From: Hemerocallis citrina
Lineage: Eukaryota > Streptophyta > Magnoliopsida > Asparagales > Asphodelaceae
Direction: 5' to 3'
DNA length: 64,000 nucleotides
NCBI GenBank assembly: GCA_017893485.1
Contig: CM030366.1
Location: 72,575,469-72,639,468, forward strand
Shown: one piece after another, positions 9,785-20,530 of the stretch
Numbering within the stretch: the first letter of the stretch is position 1
Layout: every line of letters starts with the position of its first letter
The notes under the pieces: model-generated
The model's database searches: none
The model's input: the letters and a program-made list of their open reading frames with translations, nothing else
Told to the model about the DNA's origin: nothing
Position numbers and translations under genes: made by a program

Positions 9785-12120
9785 TTTAGGGCTCGACAGT
9801 CATTTGTGATATGTCCGTGATCATTATTAAATGCGCACTACTTGTTCTTATCCTTTCTCCTGCTTGGAGCATTCATTTTTGGGGGAGGTTGAAGGAGTCT
9901 GTCCTTGTCAACTTACATGAGAATTACGGAGACTGTGACATTAAGGGAAGGACGACGCTGGCCCGTGACATCCTTCTGGATTTTTCTGGGTCCATCTTCA
10001 TTGGTACTCTTCCGTTTGTTCCTGGCTGAGGGCACCTTCTGTTGTTAGGGTCGAATAGCATCTTCCACTCAGATGTACTTCTCGACTCTTTGAAGGAGGT
10101 CAGATAAGTCCCGAGGGGGTCTTTTGACGAGAGAAGTTGTGAGGTGGTCACGATTCACGTTGTACCTGAAGGTATTCATGGCTACGACTGAATCGAGTGA
10201 GGGGATGAATTGGGACTCGATTGTGAAGCGCCGAACATAACTTTTGAGAGACTCCCTGTCCATTTGCTTCAGGTCAAGTAAGCAGGCACTTGTCTTCTCG
10301 GTCTTGCGACAGGTGATAAAGTGTATGAGGAAGAGTTCCTCAAGCTGGTCGAATCAGAAGATGGGCCCTGGAGATAGACGAGAGAACCACTTATGTGCTA
10401 ATCCAATCAGGGTTCTTGAGAAAGTCTTGCAGGGGAGGGAGTCAGATGCTTGGTGGATCATCATGAGAGTTTTGAAACTCTCAATGTGGTATACCGGGTT
10501 GGAATATCCATTGTATGACTCAAATGCTAGAATTTTGAAGTTGACTGGAACGTGAGCGTAATACCCCTAGATATGCATAGTCTCATATTGGTTGCGAAGT
10601 GGGGAGTGAATTATTATATATTAGATTTCAAGGATTCGAGAGAACCTACTAAGCTATAGCACTTTTGGTGAGGCTGTGCCGTGTGGTGAGGGCGTGGTTA
10701 GGTTTTATGGGGCTTGTAGATGCGTTTAGGAGTGTACGCAGCTGAGCAAGCCCTGGGCGTAACAAATGGTTTCATAGTTCACTTTCGACACCTATGGTGG
10801 TTCCATAGTGGATGTACACACTGATAGGGCCAGGGATAGTATGCTGGCAGTAAGGCCAGGGCAGTACAATGGCAGGTTTAGGGTACTGGCATCCTTGTGG
10901 ATCACATCGGCTAAAAGGGAGGTCGTGGGTTTGATGCGAGTCCCGAGCTTAGCGAGGATGCTAAGTCCAAAGGAGGGGTGATTGTAATACCCCTAGATGT
11001 GCATAGTCCCATATTGGTTGGGTGGTGGGGTGTGAATTATTATATATTAAACTGCCAAGGATACAAGAGCACCTACTAAGCTATAATACTTTTGGTGAGG
11101 TTGTGCCCTGTGGTAGGGTCATGGTTAGGTTTTGTAGATCTTGTAGAAGCGTTTATGCGTGTACGCAGCTGAGCAGGCCCAGGGCATTACAATGGGACTC
11201 TATGATTTTTTTTGGAGAAGAGGGGGCAAGGGGTCGGATGGGGCGGTATGTTCCCTCATGTCTTCCCTTTACTTATTTTAGCAGTACTAAACGGTCTTCC
11301 ATCTTTTGAAGGTGCTGGAGAACGACGTTGTCTTATTCTTTGAAGCTAGTGGACCCATGGGAATCCTCACTTCGTAGAGGAGTGGAGCATTGAAGGCTAG
11401 TTTGTCAGGTCCTGCCAGGAACGACGTTGAGGGCTTAAAGAATCTCATCTTTGAAGTTCCGAAACTCTGCACTGGTAATGGTTGCTTCTTCCTCTCTACA
11501 TCTCCTAGGGGTTGATTGACTTGTTGGAGTTGGGCTCCTTCTCCCGTGAGAGGGAGGAGTCCTTCTTCATCCCCTGTAGGAGTGATGGCTTCTTCGCCCC
11601 CTGAGGGAGGGGGTTCTTCTCATCCCTAACTTCAAGGATAGTGGCCCCTCTTTCTTTCCTAGTATGATAGATGGGAGACCTCGTCCCGGGCTTGCCTTTC
11701 GTTCAAGCGGCCTCGGAGGTCATACCCCTACTATCTGATATTATGATCTGGCGGAGGTCCTGTAGTGTTTGAGGCACCACATGGTTCACCGTAAAAGGCA
11801 TCGAGGTGTAGACCGACCCTTTGTTCTCACCAATACGTTGCACATGGTGCTGACTTCTTCGGAAGCCCCCCGGTGGAGCCTTTTTAGAGGGAGGCTGGGT
11901 AGGCCGTTAGGGCTATTCCACCTGAAGAGGTTGATCCAGTTGAGGGGGTTGATCATGCTGAGAGGTAGGAGGGACATCCTCATGAGGAGGAGTTGAAGGA
12001 AGAGGGTTGGCTCATTGGCTTGAGGCCGCCACCTTCCCTTTTTGCTTTGTAAGCATGGCTGAAAATAGTTTTTACCAGTGAATTTTGGTCGAATTCCTTT
12101 TTTGTTTTCCATAAACGGTG
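9785..12120 (-). pseudogene. gag: Tat gag (broken, interrupted by a TRIM)
   Basis: Gag makes the particle coat. The clearest piece is 10263-10069: MDRESLKSYVRRFTIESQF then SLVKRPPRDLSDLLQRVEKYI, which is the end of the retrotransposon gag domain in Tat elements. An N-terminal part lies beyond the TRIM (11192-12120) and shows only scattered similarity in several frames. A plus-strand phrase 'gagttttgaaactctcaat' near 10470 is shared with gag of the second Tat element near 39715, confirming homology. No intact zinc knuckle was seen. Confidence 0.65.
10557..11191. mobile_element. TRIM (miniature LTR retrotransposon)
   Basis: Two direct LTRs of about 208 bp (10557-10764 and 10983-11191) flank only 218 bp of non-coding DNA. 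Both LTRs carry 'taatacccctagat', 'tgaattattatatatta', 'acctactaagctata' and 'gtgtacgcagctgagca', and end in GTAACA or TTACA. The first base pair of the left LTR is CG instead of TG. The internal part starts with TGGTTTCATAGTTC, a decayed tRNA-Met-type primer site (TGGTATCAGAGC). It ends with AAAGGAGGGG, a polypurine tract, which gives plus-strand polarity. Flanks are gtgag and atggg, compatible with a mutated 5-bp duplication. It encodes nothing and would depend on other elements for its proteins. Confidence 0.85.
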
Positions 12121-12126
12121 CCAACC

Positions 12127-12876
12127 TGTTGCTAGTTTTTTCTATGTGGAAGCAAACATATGTTGGGAATTCTTTTTGGAAACAATAAAAAGAACTAACG
12201 ATATTGACTATTTTCAATTGTTCTTGATTCCTGAATTTGGCCCGTTTGAATCGTTGGATCTGATATGGATGGCGACGATTGCTCTGATTGACCTATAAAG
12301 TCTAAAACACTGGGGCTGGCCCCGACGACAGATCCTCTGACGCTCAATTCAAAACTCAGAAAGATATGAGAGTTTTTAGTAGTAAAATACAGATTACCTG
12401 GTTCTTATTAAGGTCATGGAATATTCATAGTCGCTTTGTGGGCTGTTTCAAGATATTGATTTATCTCTACTTCCTGGTGTTCTAATAGAGTTAGTTATTC
12501 TCCTCTTGAAAAGATAGGGTCGGATACCCTTTTCTTGACAAAAGATAGGGTTAATTGACTCTCTTCTTCATGAAGAGATAAAAATGGTTGTGGAGATTGA
12601 GTTAGAACTCTTCTCCTGTAAAGAGAGATGATTTTTGAATTGCCTCTTGTGGATAATTATGAGTTTAAAATGATTTTTAGATAATCATGAACTCCTTCAT
12701 GTTAGGCTGTTATGAACCCAGTTTGACAAATCCATTTTGGGTAGCTGGGCTTGAAAGAGACCTAACTCCCTTTTACTTACATGTTTCTGATGGAATTTAC
12801 CATTTTACCCCTGAGAGCTTTAAGATTCGTGCCCAATTTGAACGGTCCCGATTTGGTTTTATTTTTACCCATATCA
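12127..12876 (-). repeat. 5' LTR of Tat copy 1
   Basis: On the plus strand it begins TGTTGCTAG, next to 'cggtgccaacc', whose complement starts TGGCACCG as a Tat-type primer site. It ends 'atttttacccatatca'. Corresponding landmarks occur in the Tat copy 2 LTRs: 'gtggaagcaaacata' against 'gggagcaaacagata', 'ggccccgacgacagatcctc', and the closing 'tttttaccattatca'. Sequence divergence from those LTRs is considerable. The ORF at 12687-13064 reads out of the LTR end into the Myb-like remnant and is a composite. Confidence 0.65.
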
Positions 12877-13287
12877 TTGTTGAAGCTGGATTTGGAGGAA
12901 GTCAACAGTTTCCAGTTGGAGCAACTCTGACAGAAGCAACTCCTATATATTCGACTTGCGACGACGATCATGTTCCATTGCCAACACCCACTTCTGCAAG
13001 ACCTTCAGGAAGGAAGGATAAAAAAAGAGGTTGCTCAAAAGGAAGGGAATGCTTTATTGGGTGAGAGTAGTTGAATTATCAAGGCGATCGAACAATTGTT
13101 TGAGACGGTACAATGGGAGAATGCAAGGTAGAGAAGACAACAGCAAAGAGATGATCAAGTAATGATGTATGACACCACTGTAATGACCTTCGATAAGGCC
13201 GCATTCTAGAAGGAAGAACAACGAAAAATAATATGTGGTCGAGCTCAATTGGATAGCAGTACCAGTGATGACAATGGCTACGACTAA
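12877..13287 (+). pseudogene. Possible C-terminal part of the Myb/SANT-like (PIF/Harbinger-associated) gene
   Basis: Right of the Tat LTR the plus strand reads GGSQQFPVGATLTEATPIY, then PTPTSARPSGRKDKKRG, an R-P-x-G-R-K-x-x-K motif. With frameshifts it continues through ENARREDNSKEMIK, MMYDTTVMTFDKAAF and a Ser/Asp-rich ending SSTSDDNGYD before a TAA. Plant Myb/SANT-like 'GST T3-like' proteins have this layout after their DNA-binding domain: a Ser/Pro/Thr-rich linker, RPxGRKxxK, a charged helix, an M-D-T-x-x-M-T motif and an acidic tail. AT-rich DNA follows and may be the 3' flank. The link to the N-terminal fragment at 1781 is inference. Confidence 0.4.
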
Positions 13288-13590
13288 ACCAAAATAATGG
13301 AGATAAGGCATATTATCCTCAAGGACTGTTATGTAACCACTTAGTGTAAATAATGCATGTAATTTTGTTTAATTTGAGCTTATTTAATGAAATAAAATTA
13401 TATAATATATAAAATTTAAATGTCTTAATAATATTTTTTTTACAATATACAAAATACATGTACGATATAAAGTTTTTCGGTGGCGATTGTAATTAATATA
13501 AAACAAAAATAAAAGTAAAAATGAACAATGGTTTTCCACGTAAAAAGAATTCTTACTTTCTAATAGGAGAATGACTTTCCATATGGAAAG
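13288..13590. other. AT-rich flank and left half of a hairpin split by the copia element
   Basis: No gene. From about 13500 the sequence ('ttccacgtaaaaag', 'ctttctaataggag', 'ctttccatatggaaag') is complementary to 20526-20620, beyond the copia insertion. It is therefore one arm of an inverted repeat interrupted by that element. Confidence 0.6.
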
Positions 13591-14695
13591 TGTTACAAAT
13601 ATTGTTTACAAAATTCCTTTTTCAAAGAAAGGATAGAGAGGCACAAAAAAAAAACATAGAAGAGAACAGGAGAGAGGAAAACCGAAAGAAAAGAAAAGGA
13701 AAAAATTAATAAAACAACTTACAAGAACAAATGAAAAGTACAACTTGAGAAGCCGATGCCTGTGTATCACACAGTGTCCTTAAAACAGATTTCGCCTCTT
13801 TCCGGTTGCTGGAATGAACGGAGGCGCCTGTCTCCCAGGATGCAACGACTTGGAGCGATCCCGTAGGCACCATGTACTACTCCCGAACTGAGTACAAGCG
13901 CTCGAAGCTATCACCAACTTACCAACAAAAGTAGAACCGACGAACAGTACAGAAGAAGACTCAGAGAAGAAGAGAAGAAGATCTGGTTTTGTGCAGGGAA
14001 GAAAGTAAAGGGGAGGCCTCTATTTATAGAGCCTGGGTTAAATCAGTAACGGCAGACAAAGCTGTTAATGCCTTCACTGTAACGGCAGACAGCGAATTGA
14101 ATGCCGACACTGTAACGGCAGACATCATTTACTGCCTTCATTGTAACGGTAGACAGTGAATTGAATGCCTTCAGTGTAATGGCAGACAAAATATTAAATA
14201 CAGTACTGAAACGGCAGACAGAACCGTTTCTGCATTCATTTCAGCCGTTACAAAAGGAAAACTGTAGCAAAAAGTGGCTCTGCACGGGGTGGGATCAAAT
14301 CGGTCCGGCATTCGTGTCCGCAGGTCGTGCGGGCGCACACAAGTCGCATATAATCCGGTCCGTGATTTGCACCCCCCCTGCGCGCGCGAGAGATAGCCTC
14401 TCTTCTAGCCATCTTACAATGCTTAGAAGGAGATTACTATATATCCTCTTCTATTTCCTTTGTTATTTCCGATGTGGGACTATGTCCATTTTCAAGAATG
14501 AAAACGTCTCACTTTGAGAGACAATTTCTCATTCACCCCTTAACCGATTTTAGCAAACCAATATATGATTTTGATCTACTCACGAAGGAGAACACAAATC
14601 AATCAAGATCTCTCAATAATTCATTGAGGATCTTACTCAAAAAATTGTTCAAAAATCGGTTCGAAAATGGTGTCTAAAACACTCATTTTCTAACA
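13591..14695 (-). repeat. 3' LTR of the copia element
   Basis: Near-copy of the LTR at 19412-20525. On the minus strand it is preceded by a short purine-rich stretch (plus-strand 'atcccc' at 14696) as a candidate polypurine tract. It contains a TATA box (plus-strand tatttata, 14021-14028) and next to it the repeated AACGGCAGACA array (14045-14250). Confidence 0.9.
14021..14250 (-). promoter_or_regulatory. LTR promoter: TATA box plus AACGGCAGACA repeat array
   Basis: On the minus strand the LTR promoter reads CTCTATAAATAG at 14030-14019. Immediately upstream lie six direct copies of AACGGCAGACA or one-base variants (plus-strand starts near 14048, 14081, 14113, 14144, 14178 and 14209), and one inverted copy of the core (cagccgttac, near 14243). 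Spacings are about 31-34 bp. The complement of each unit contains CCGTTA, which fits the plant MYB core CNGTTR. The matching array in the transcriptionally relevant 5' LTR is at 19842-20071. Confidence 0.55.
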
Positions 14696-15304
14696 ATCCC
14701 CACATGAATGAAAATTGACGACCATAGACAGGACAAACTGACACGACAGACTGACACGACAGACTGACCCGACAGACTTGGTGATAGAATTCAACGATTG
14801 ATTTCTGCATAGGATAGGTAGGTGTTACCCTTTGAACCTTCCCTTATGAAAATATGTTTACTTTACTAACTAAACAGTAGACGCGATGTCTTTGAACTGT
14901 TCTGCCATTTGTGTAAATGATGACATATCTCACACAGAAATCTTGCTAACGCTTTTTCAGTTCTCACTGTTATGTTCGTTTTGGCCATGAACATACGCCT
15001 GGTTCTGCAAGATTTTAACAGGAATATTGCCCTATATTATTCCCTTGGAAGCGGCCCTTCTTCCATCTTACATAGGTGATTTTACTTAAGAGTAACTCGC
15101 ATTACTCTGCTCGGATATCCGACGCATAAGAATCATTAAAAGCCTAGCTTAACCTGTTACCTTGCGGGCATCACTGTTTCATCATGGGAATGGACATGGA
15201 AAAATCCCCACAGTGATCTAACTTGGTCTTTACAATTTAGTTGTCCCTTTGAACCTAGATTTTGAGATCTCCAGTCAGCTAGGTTGGGTTTCCATTGTAT
15301 TGAC

Positions 15305-18300
15305 TTATTCTTTCATGGGCTTTAGTCCCATTCCCCTCAATGATTTATCAACTAACTCTCTGTTTAACCCTTTGGTTAGTGGATCCGCAATGTTATCTTT
15401 TGACTTTACATAGTCCACAGAGATAACCCCAGTAGAGAGTAGTTGTCTAATGGTATTATGTCTTCGACGAATATGTCTAGATTTACCATTATACATATTG
15501 CTCTGTGCTCTACAAATTGCAGATTGACTATCTGAATGTATGCAGATTGGAGGCACAGGCTTCGTCCACCTTGGAATATCCTCAAAGAAGTGGCGTAACC
15601 ATTCAGCCTCTTCTCCACATTTGTCTAATGCGATAAATTCTGATTCCATCGTGGATTTAGCGATCACTGTTTGTTTCGAGGATTTCTAAGAAACTGCTGC
15701 ACCACCTAGTGTAAACACATAGCTACTAGTGAATTTTGAATTATCACTCGATATCCAGTTCGCATCACTGTATCCTTTAAGTACAGCCGGGTATCTCGTA
15801 TAGTGCAGCCCGTAGTTACGAGTAAAACGCAAGTACTTCAGTACTCTTATAATTGCCTGCCAATGCTCGCTTCCATGATTACTCGTGTATCTACTTAGTT
15901 TACTTACTGCATAGGCTATGTCTGGTCTTGTACAACTCATTAAGTACATTAGACTGCCTATGATTCTAGAGTATTCTACTTGAGAAATACTCTCCCCTTT
16001 ATTTTTGGATAAATGTAAAGTTGGATCTATTGGAGTTCTGGTAATTCCAGAATTATTTTTATCAAATTTTTCAAGAATATTGTCAACATAATGTGACTGG
16101 CTTAAAATAAGCTCGTCTGATGTTCTTGTGATTTTAATTCCTAATATAACATCATCTAGTCCCATGTTTTTCATGTCAAACCTCGAGTTTAACATGTTTT
16201 TAACAGATTTAATTATCTGATCATTGCTTCCAATAATAAGCATGTCATCTACATACAAACATATAATGACATATCCATCTTCTGTGTCTTTGACATATAC
16301 ACATTTATCACATTCATTGATTTTGAAACCATTTGTCATCATGACATTGTCAAATTTTTCATGCCACTGTTTCGGAGCTTGTTTCAAGCCATATAATGAC
16401 TTCACCAGTTTACACACTTTCTTTTCATGTCCTGGAGCTGAAAAACCCTCAGGTTGTTCCATGTAGATTTCTTCATCTAAATCTCCATTAAGAAAAACTA
16501 TTTTTACATCCATTTGATGTACTTCAAGATTGCGTAGAGCTGCTACGGCAAGTACCATCCTAATGGAATTTATTCTCGTCACAGGAGAATATGTATCAAA
16601 GTAATCAAGACCTTCTTTTTGTTTATAACCTTTAATTACAAGTCTTGCCTTGTATTTATCAATTGATCCATTAGGTTTTATTTTTCTCTTGAAGATCCAC
16701 TTGGAACCTAAAGGTTTACTACCTGGTGGAAGATCCACTAGTTCCCAAGTATGGTTTTGCAAGATAGAATCAATTTCACTCTTGATGGCCTCTTTCCATT
16801 GAGGACCATCACTAGAGTTCACCGCTTCCTTGAAGGTTTGGGGTTCTCCTTCAAGCATAAAAGTCAAGAAATCCGGACCAAAAGATTTTTCCGTTCTTGT
16901 TCTTTTACTGCATCGAGGTTCCTCCTCAACTTCTTCATTTTGGTCTTCACTATCTTCACTGATAGTCTCATGTGTTCGTTTGGAGGAACTTGGTTCCTCC
17001 TTTGACTTACATAGAAATACATCTTCAAAAAACGATGCATTTCTAGATTCCATTATCGTGTTCTTTGATATCTCAGTGATATCGGATTTGTACACCAAGA
17101 ACCGATAGGCACTACTGTTAAGTGCATAACCAATGAAAACACAATCAACTGTTTTTGGTCATATTTTCATTTTCTTAGGTGGAGGTACTACCACCTTGGC
17201 AAGACATCCCCACATTCGCAAGTAATTGTAGGATGACTTTCTTCCTTTCCATAATTCATATGGAGTTTTTTCTTCTTTCCTTTTGGGTACCTTATTCAAA
17301 AGGTAGTTAGCTGAAAGAATAGCTTCTCCCCTCAAGTTTGGTGGTAAACCAGAACTTATTAACATCGCATTCATCATTTCTTTCAATGTACGATTCTTTT
17401 TCTCAGCAACACCGTTGGACTGAGGAGAATAAGGCGCTGTGGTTTCATGTATAATCCCATGCTTAGCACATGTGTCAGCAAATGGCGATTCATACTCTCC
17501 ACCTCGGTCGCTTCTTAGCGCCTTAATTTTCTTATTGAGTTGATTTTCAACCTCATTTTTATAGAGAACAAATTTCTCTATAGCTTCATCTTTGCTTTTA
17601 AGCAAGTATACATAGCAATATTTTGTGCTATCATCTATGAAGGTAATAAAATATTTATTACCACCTCTTGTTTGTATCATTTTCAAATCACAAATATCAG
17701 TGTGAATTAGATCAAGTGGTTTGGTGTTTCTTTCAACACTTTTAAATGATGATCTTGTTAGTTTTGCCTCAACACAAGTTTCATATTTGTGTTTGGAATC
17801 AATTTGGAACGTTGGTATGTGATTCAAGTTAATTAGTCTTCGCAAAGTATCATAATTAACATGTCCTAGTCTACCATGCCATAAATTGGAAGACTCAAGC
17901 AAATAAGTAGAAGAGCTAGCTTTATTCATATTCTTGACCATGGTCATTACATTGAGTTTGAACATTCCACCACGCATATATCCTCTACCAACATACATTT
18001 CACTTTTTGACAAAACAAATTTGTTCGACTCGAACACTAAACGAAAACCGTGGTTATTAAGCAACGAACCAGATACCAGGTTCTTACGGATTTCAGGAAC
18101 ATATGCAACATAGTTCAGAGTCAGTTCCTTTCCAGAAGTCATCTTCAAGATCACCTTGCCTTGGCCCTTTATTTCTGAAGTAGCTGAGTTCCCCATAAAC
18201 ATTTTCTCCCCATTCTCTAATGGTTCGAAAGTGGAGAACATACTTCTATTGGAGCACACATGTCGAGTAGCTCCAGTGGCAATCCATCATTCCTTCGGGT

Positions 18301-19300
18301 TTGAACCTAACATATTCACCTCTGATATCACAGCTGAGAGGTTGATATCGGAAACATCTTGAACAATTCCTTGAACCAAGTTTGCTTCTCTGTTCCTGTT
18401 CCTCTTGGGAAGTCTGCATTCAGTGGACTTGTGACTCATTTTGTCACAATTGAAGCACTTGTCTTGAAACTTCGGCTTCTTGGAGATTCCTTCCTTAGGC
18501 CCCAACTTCGGACCCTTATTGTTGTGCTTGTTGGAACGTTGTTTATGTTCCATTACATTTACCTTAGCTACATGGCTGATGAGTCCAACTTTTTCAGATC
18601 CCCTATTGTCTTCTTCAATACGAAGCCTGACAATGAGATCTTCAATGCCCATTTCTTTTCGCTTATGCTTTAGGTAATTCTTAAAGTCTTTCCAACCTTG
18701 TGGTAATTTTTCAATTATACAAGCCACTTGGAAACTTTCACTTAAGTTCATACCTTCAGCATGAATCTCATGCAAGATTAGTTGTAGTTCTTGAACTTGA
18801 CTGATTACTGTTTTAGAATCTACCATTTTATAGTCTAGGAAGCGGCCCACAATGAATTTCTTGGCGCCGGCATCCTCAGTTTTATATTTATGTTCTGGTG
18901 ATTCTCAAAGTTCTTTAGCTGTTCTTTTGTCAATGTATATATTATACAAAGAGTCGGCTAATCCGTTCATTATGTAATTTCTACACAAGTAATCAGCATT
19001 TTTCCAAGCATCCACAGCGGCAATGACTTGGTTATCTTGCTCATCTTTCTTAAGATCTGGAGCATCTTCGTTCAAGAACCTTGCAAGATTCAGTGTGGTC
19101 AGATAGAACATCATCTTCTGTTGCTACCTCTTAAAGTTCTGCCCGTTGAACTTCTCAGGTTTCTCCCTATGGGAGACTGAGACAGGCACAACGGTGGGCA
19201 TTGGCACTCGTGCCGCAGCAGCATTCGGTTCTTGTGTTGTATCAACAACCGGCACATAGACCATTTCAGACACAACAGCATTGTCCAATGCAGTAGTCAT
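15305..19300 (-). pseudogene. gag-pol: Copia gag-pol polyprotein, one frame with five nonsense codons
   Basis: From ATG at 19300 to the final stop at 15305 there is one frame of about 1332 codons without a frameshift, the usual size for copia polyproteins. Domains in order: gag (MTTALDNAVVSEMVYV onward, with [20 protein letters not shown]); zinc knuckle [14 protein letters not shown]; protease, where WIATGATRHVC replaces the usual D-[ST]-G-A so the catalytic Asp is Ala; integrase (LWHGRLGH, then YETC where C-x2-C is expected, DICDL, SDRGGEYES, GVAEKKNRTLKEM); RT ([18 protein letters not shown] and YVDD at about 16245); RNase H ([21 protein letters not shown]). In-frame stops lie at 19126-19124, 18907-18905, 18289-18287, 17161-17159 and 15688-15686. 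Four replace a Trp codon expected from the family. The fifth replaces an expected Gly before [12 protein letters not shown]. Not functional. Confidence 0.95.
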
Positions 19301-19411
19301 CGTGATTCTGAAATTTACACAACACGAGTGTAAGTTTTCCAGATAAAAGAAATAAAAAAAAACCGTGCCTCAAAATCGGAAATCAAAGAAATCTTAAATC
19401 TGTTTTAAGTT

Positions 19412-20525
19412 TGTTACAAATATTGTTTACAAAATTCCTTTTTCAAAGAAATGATAGAGAGGCACAAAAAAAAAACATAGAAGAGAACAGGAGAGAGGAA
19501 AACCGAAAGAAAAGAAAAGGAAAAAATTAATAAAATAACTTACAAGAACAAATGAAAAGTACAACTTGAGAAGCCGAGGCCTGTATATCACACAGTGTCC
19601 TTAAAACAGATTTCACCTCTTTCCGGTTGCTGGAATGAATGGAGGCGCCTGTCTCCCAGGATGCAACGACTTGGAGCGATCCCGTAGACACCACGTACCA
19701 CTCCCGAACTGAGTACAAGCGCTCGAAGCTATCACCGACTTACCAACAAAAGTAGAATCGACGAACAGTACAGAAGAAGACTCAGAGAAGGAGAGAAGAA
19801 GATCTGGTTTTGTGCAGAGAAGAAAGTAAAGGGGAGGCCTCTATTTATAGAGCCTGGGTTAAATCAGTAACGGCAGACAAAGCTGTTAATGCCTTCACTG
19901 TAACGGCAGACAGCGAATTGAATACCGACACTGTAACGGCAGACATCATTTACTGCCTTCATTGTAACGGCAGACAGTGAATTGAATGCCTTCAGTGTAA
20001 CGACAGACAAAATATTAAATACAGCACTGAAACGGCAGACAGAACCGTTTCTGCATTCATTTCAGCCGTTACAAAAGGAAAACTGTAGCAAAAAGTGGCT
20101 CTGCACGGGGTGGGATCAAATCGGTCCGACATTCGTGTCTGCAGGTTGTGCGAGCGCACACAAGTCGCATGTAATCCAGTCCGTGATTTGCACCCCCCCT
20201 GCGCGCGCGCGAGAGAGTCTCTCTTCTAGCCATCTTACAATACTTAGAAGGAGATTACTATATATCCTCTTTTATTTCCTTTGTTATTTCCGATGTGGGA
20301 CTATGTTCCCTTAACCCATTTTCAAGAATGAAAACGTCTCACTTTGAGAGACAATTTCTCATTCACCCCTTAACCAATTTTAGCAAACCAATATAAGATT
20401 TTGATCTACTCACGAAGGAGAACACAAATCAATCAAGATCTCTCAATAATTCATTGAGGATCTTACTAAAAAAATTGCTCAAAAAATAATTCGAAAATGA
20501 TGTCTAAAACACTCATTTTCTAACA
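19412..20525 (-). repeat. 5' LTR of the copia element, with promoter
   Basis: Drives element transcription on the minus strand. TATA box as plus-strand tatttata at 19842-19849; the AACGGCAGACA array upstream of it at about 19866-20071. Just inside this LTR the minus strand reads AACTTAAAACAGATTT and lacks the TGG-initial tRNA-Met site normal for plant copia elements. The primer is therefore unclear. Confidence 0.9.
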
Positions 20526-20530
20526 GAAAG

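Larger units (their letters stand above)
6521..12876 (-). mobile_element. Decayed Ty3/gypsy Tat-lineage element (copy 1)
   Basis: On the minus strand the order is 5' LTR (12876 to 12127), gag, protease, RT, RNase H and integrase, with the pol C-terminus at about 6521. This gypsy order, a primer-site junction resembling the Tat form (TGGCGCC-GTCTGTGGGAA) and the protein motifs place it near Tat/RIRE2/Retand. Frames are broken many times. A TRIM (10557-11191) is inserted in gag. The region downstream of integrase and the 3' LTR are missing and give way to unassigned sequence (6296-6520) and the 109-bp array. Its LTR is similar to, but clearly diverged from, the LTRs of the second Tat element (29134-51312). 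Confidence 0.8.
13591..20525 (-). mobile_element. Complete Ty1/copia LTR retrotransposon
   Basis: A full element of 6935 bp: LTRs at 13591-14695 and 19412-20525 (1105 and 1114 bp), both TGTTAC...TAACA, flanked by a perfect 5-bp target duplication GAAAG (13586-13590 and 20526-20530). Between them lies one minus-strand gag-pol frame in the copia order gag, protease, integrase, RT, RNase H. The LTRs are very similar. The most obvious difference is about 9 extra bases in the right LTR near 20308-20316 ('cccttaacc'). This points to a fairly recent insertion. It cannot move by itself because of five premature stops. Confidence 0.95.
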
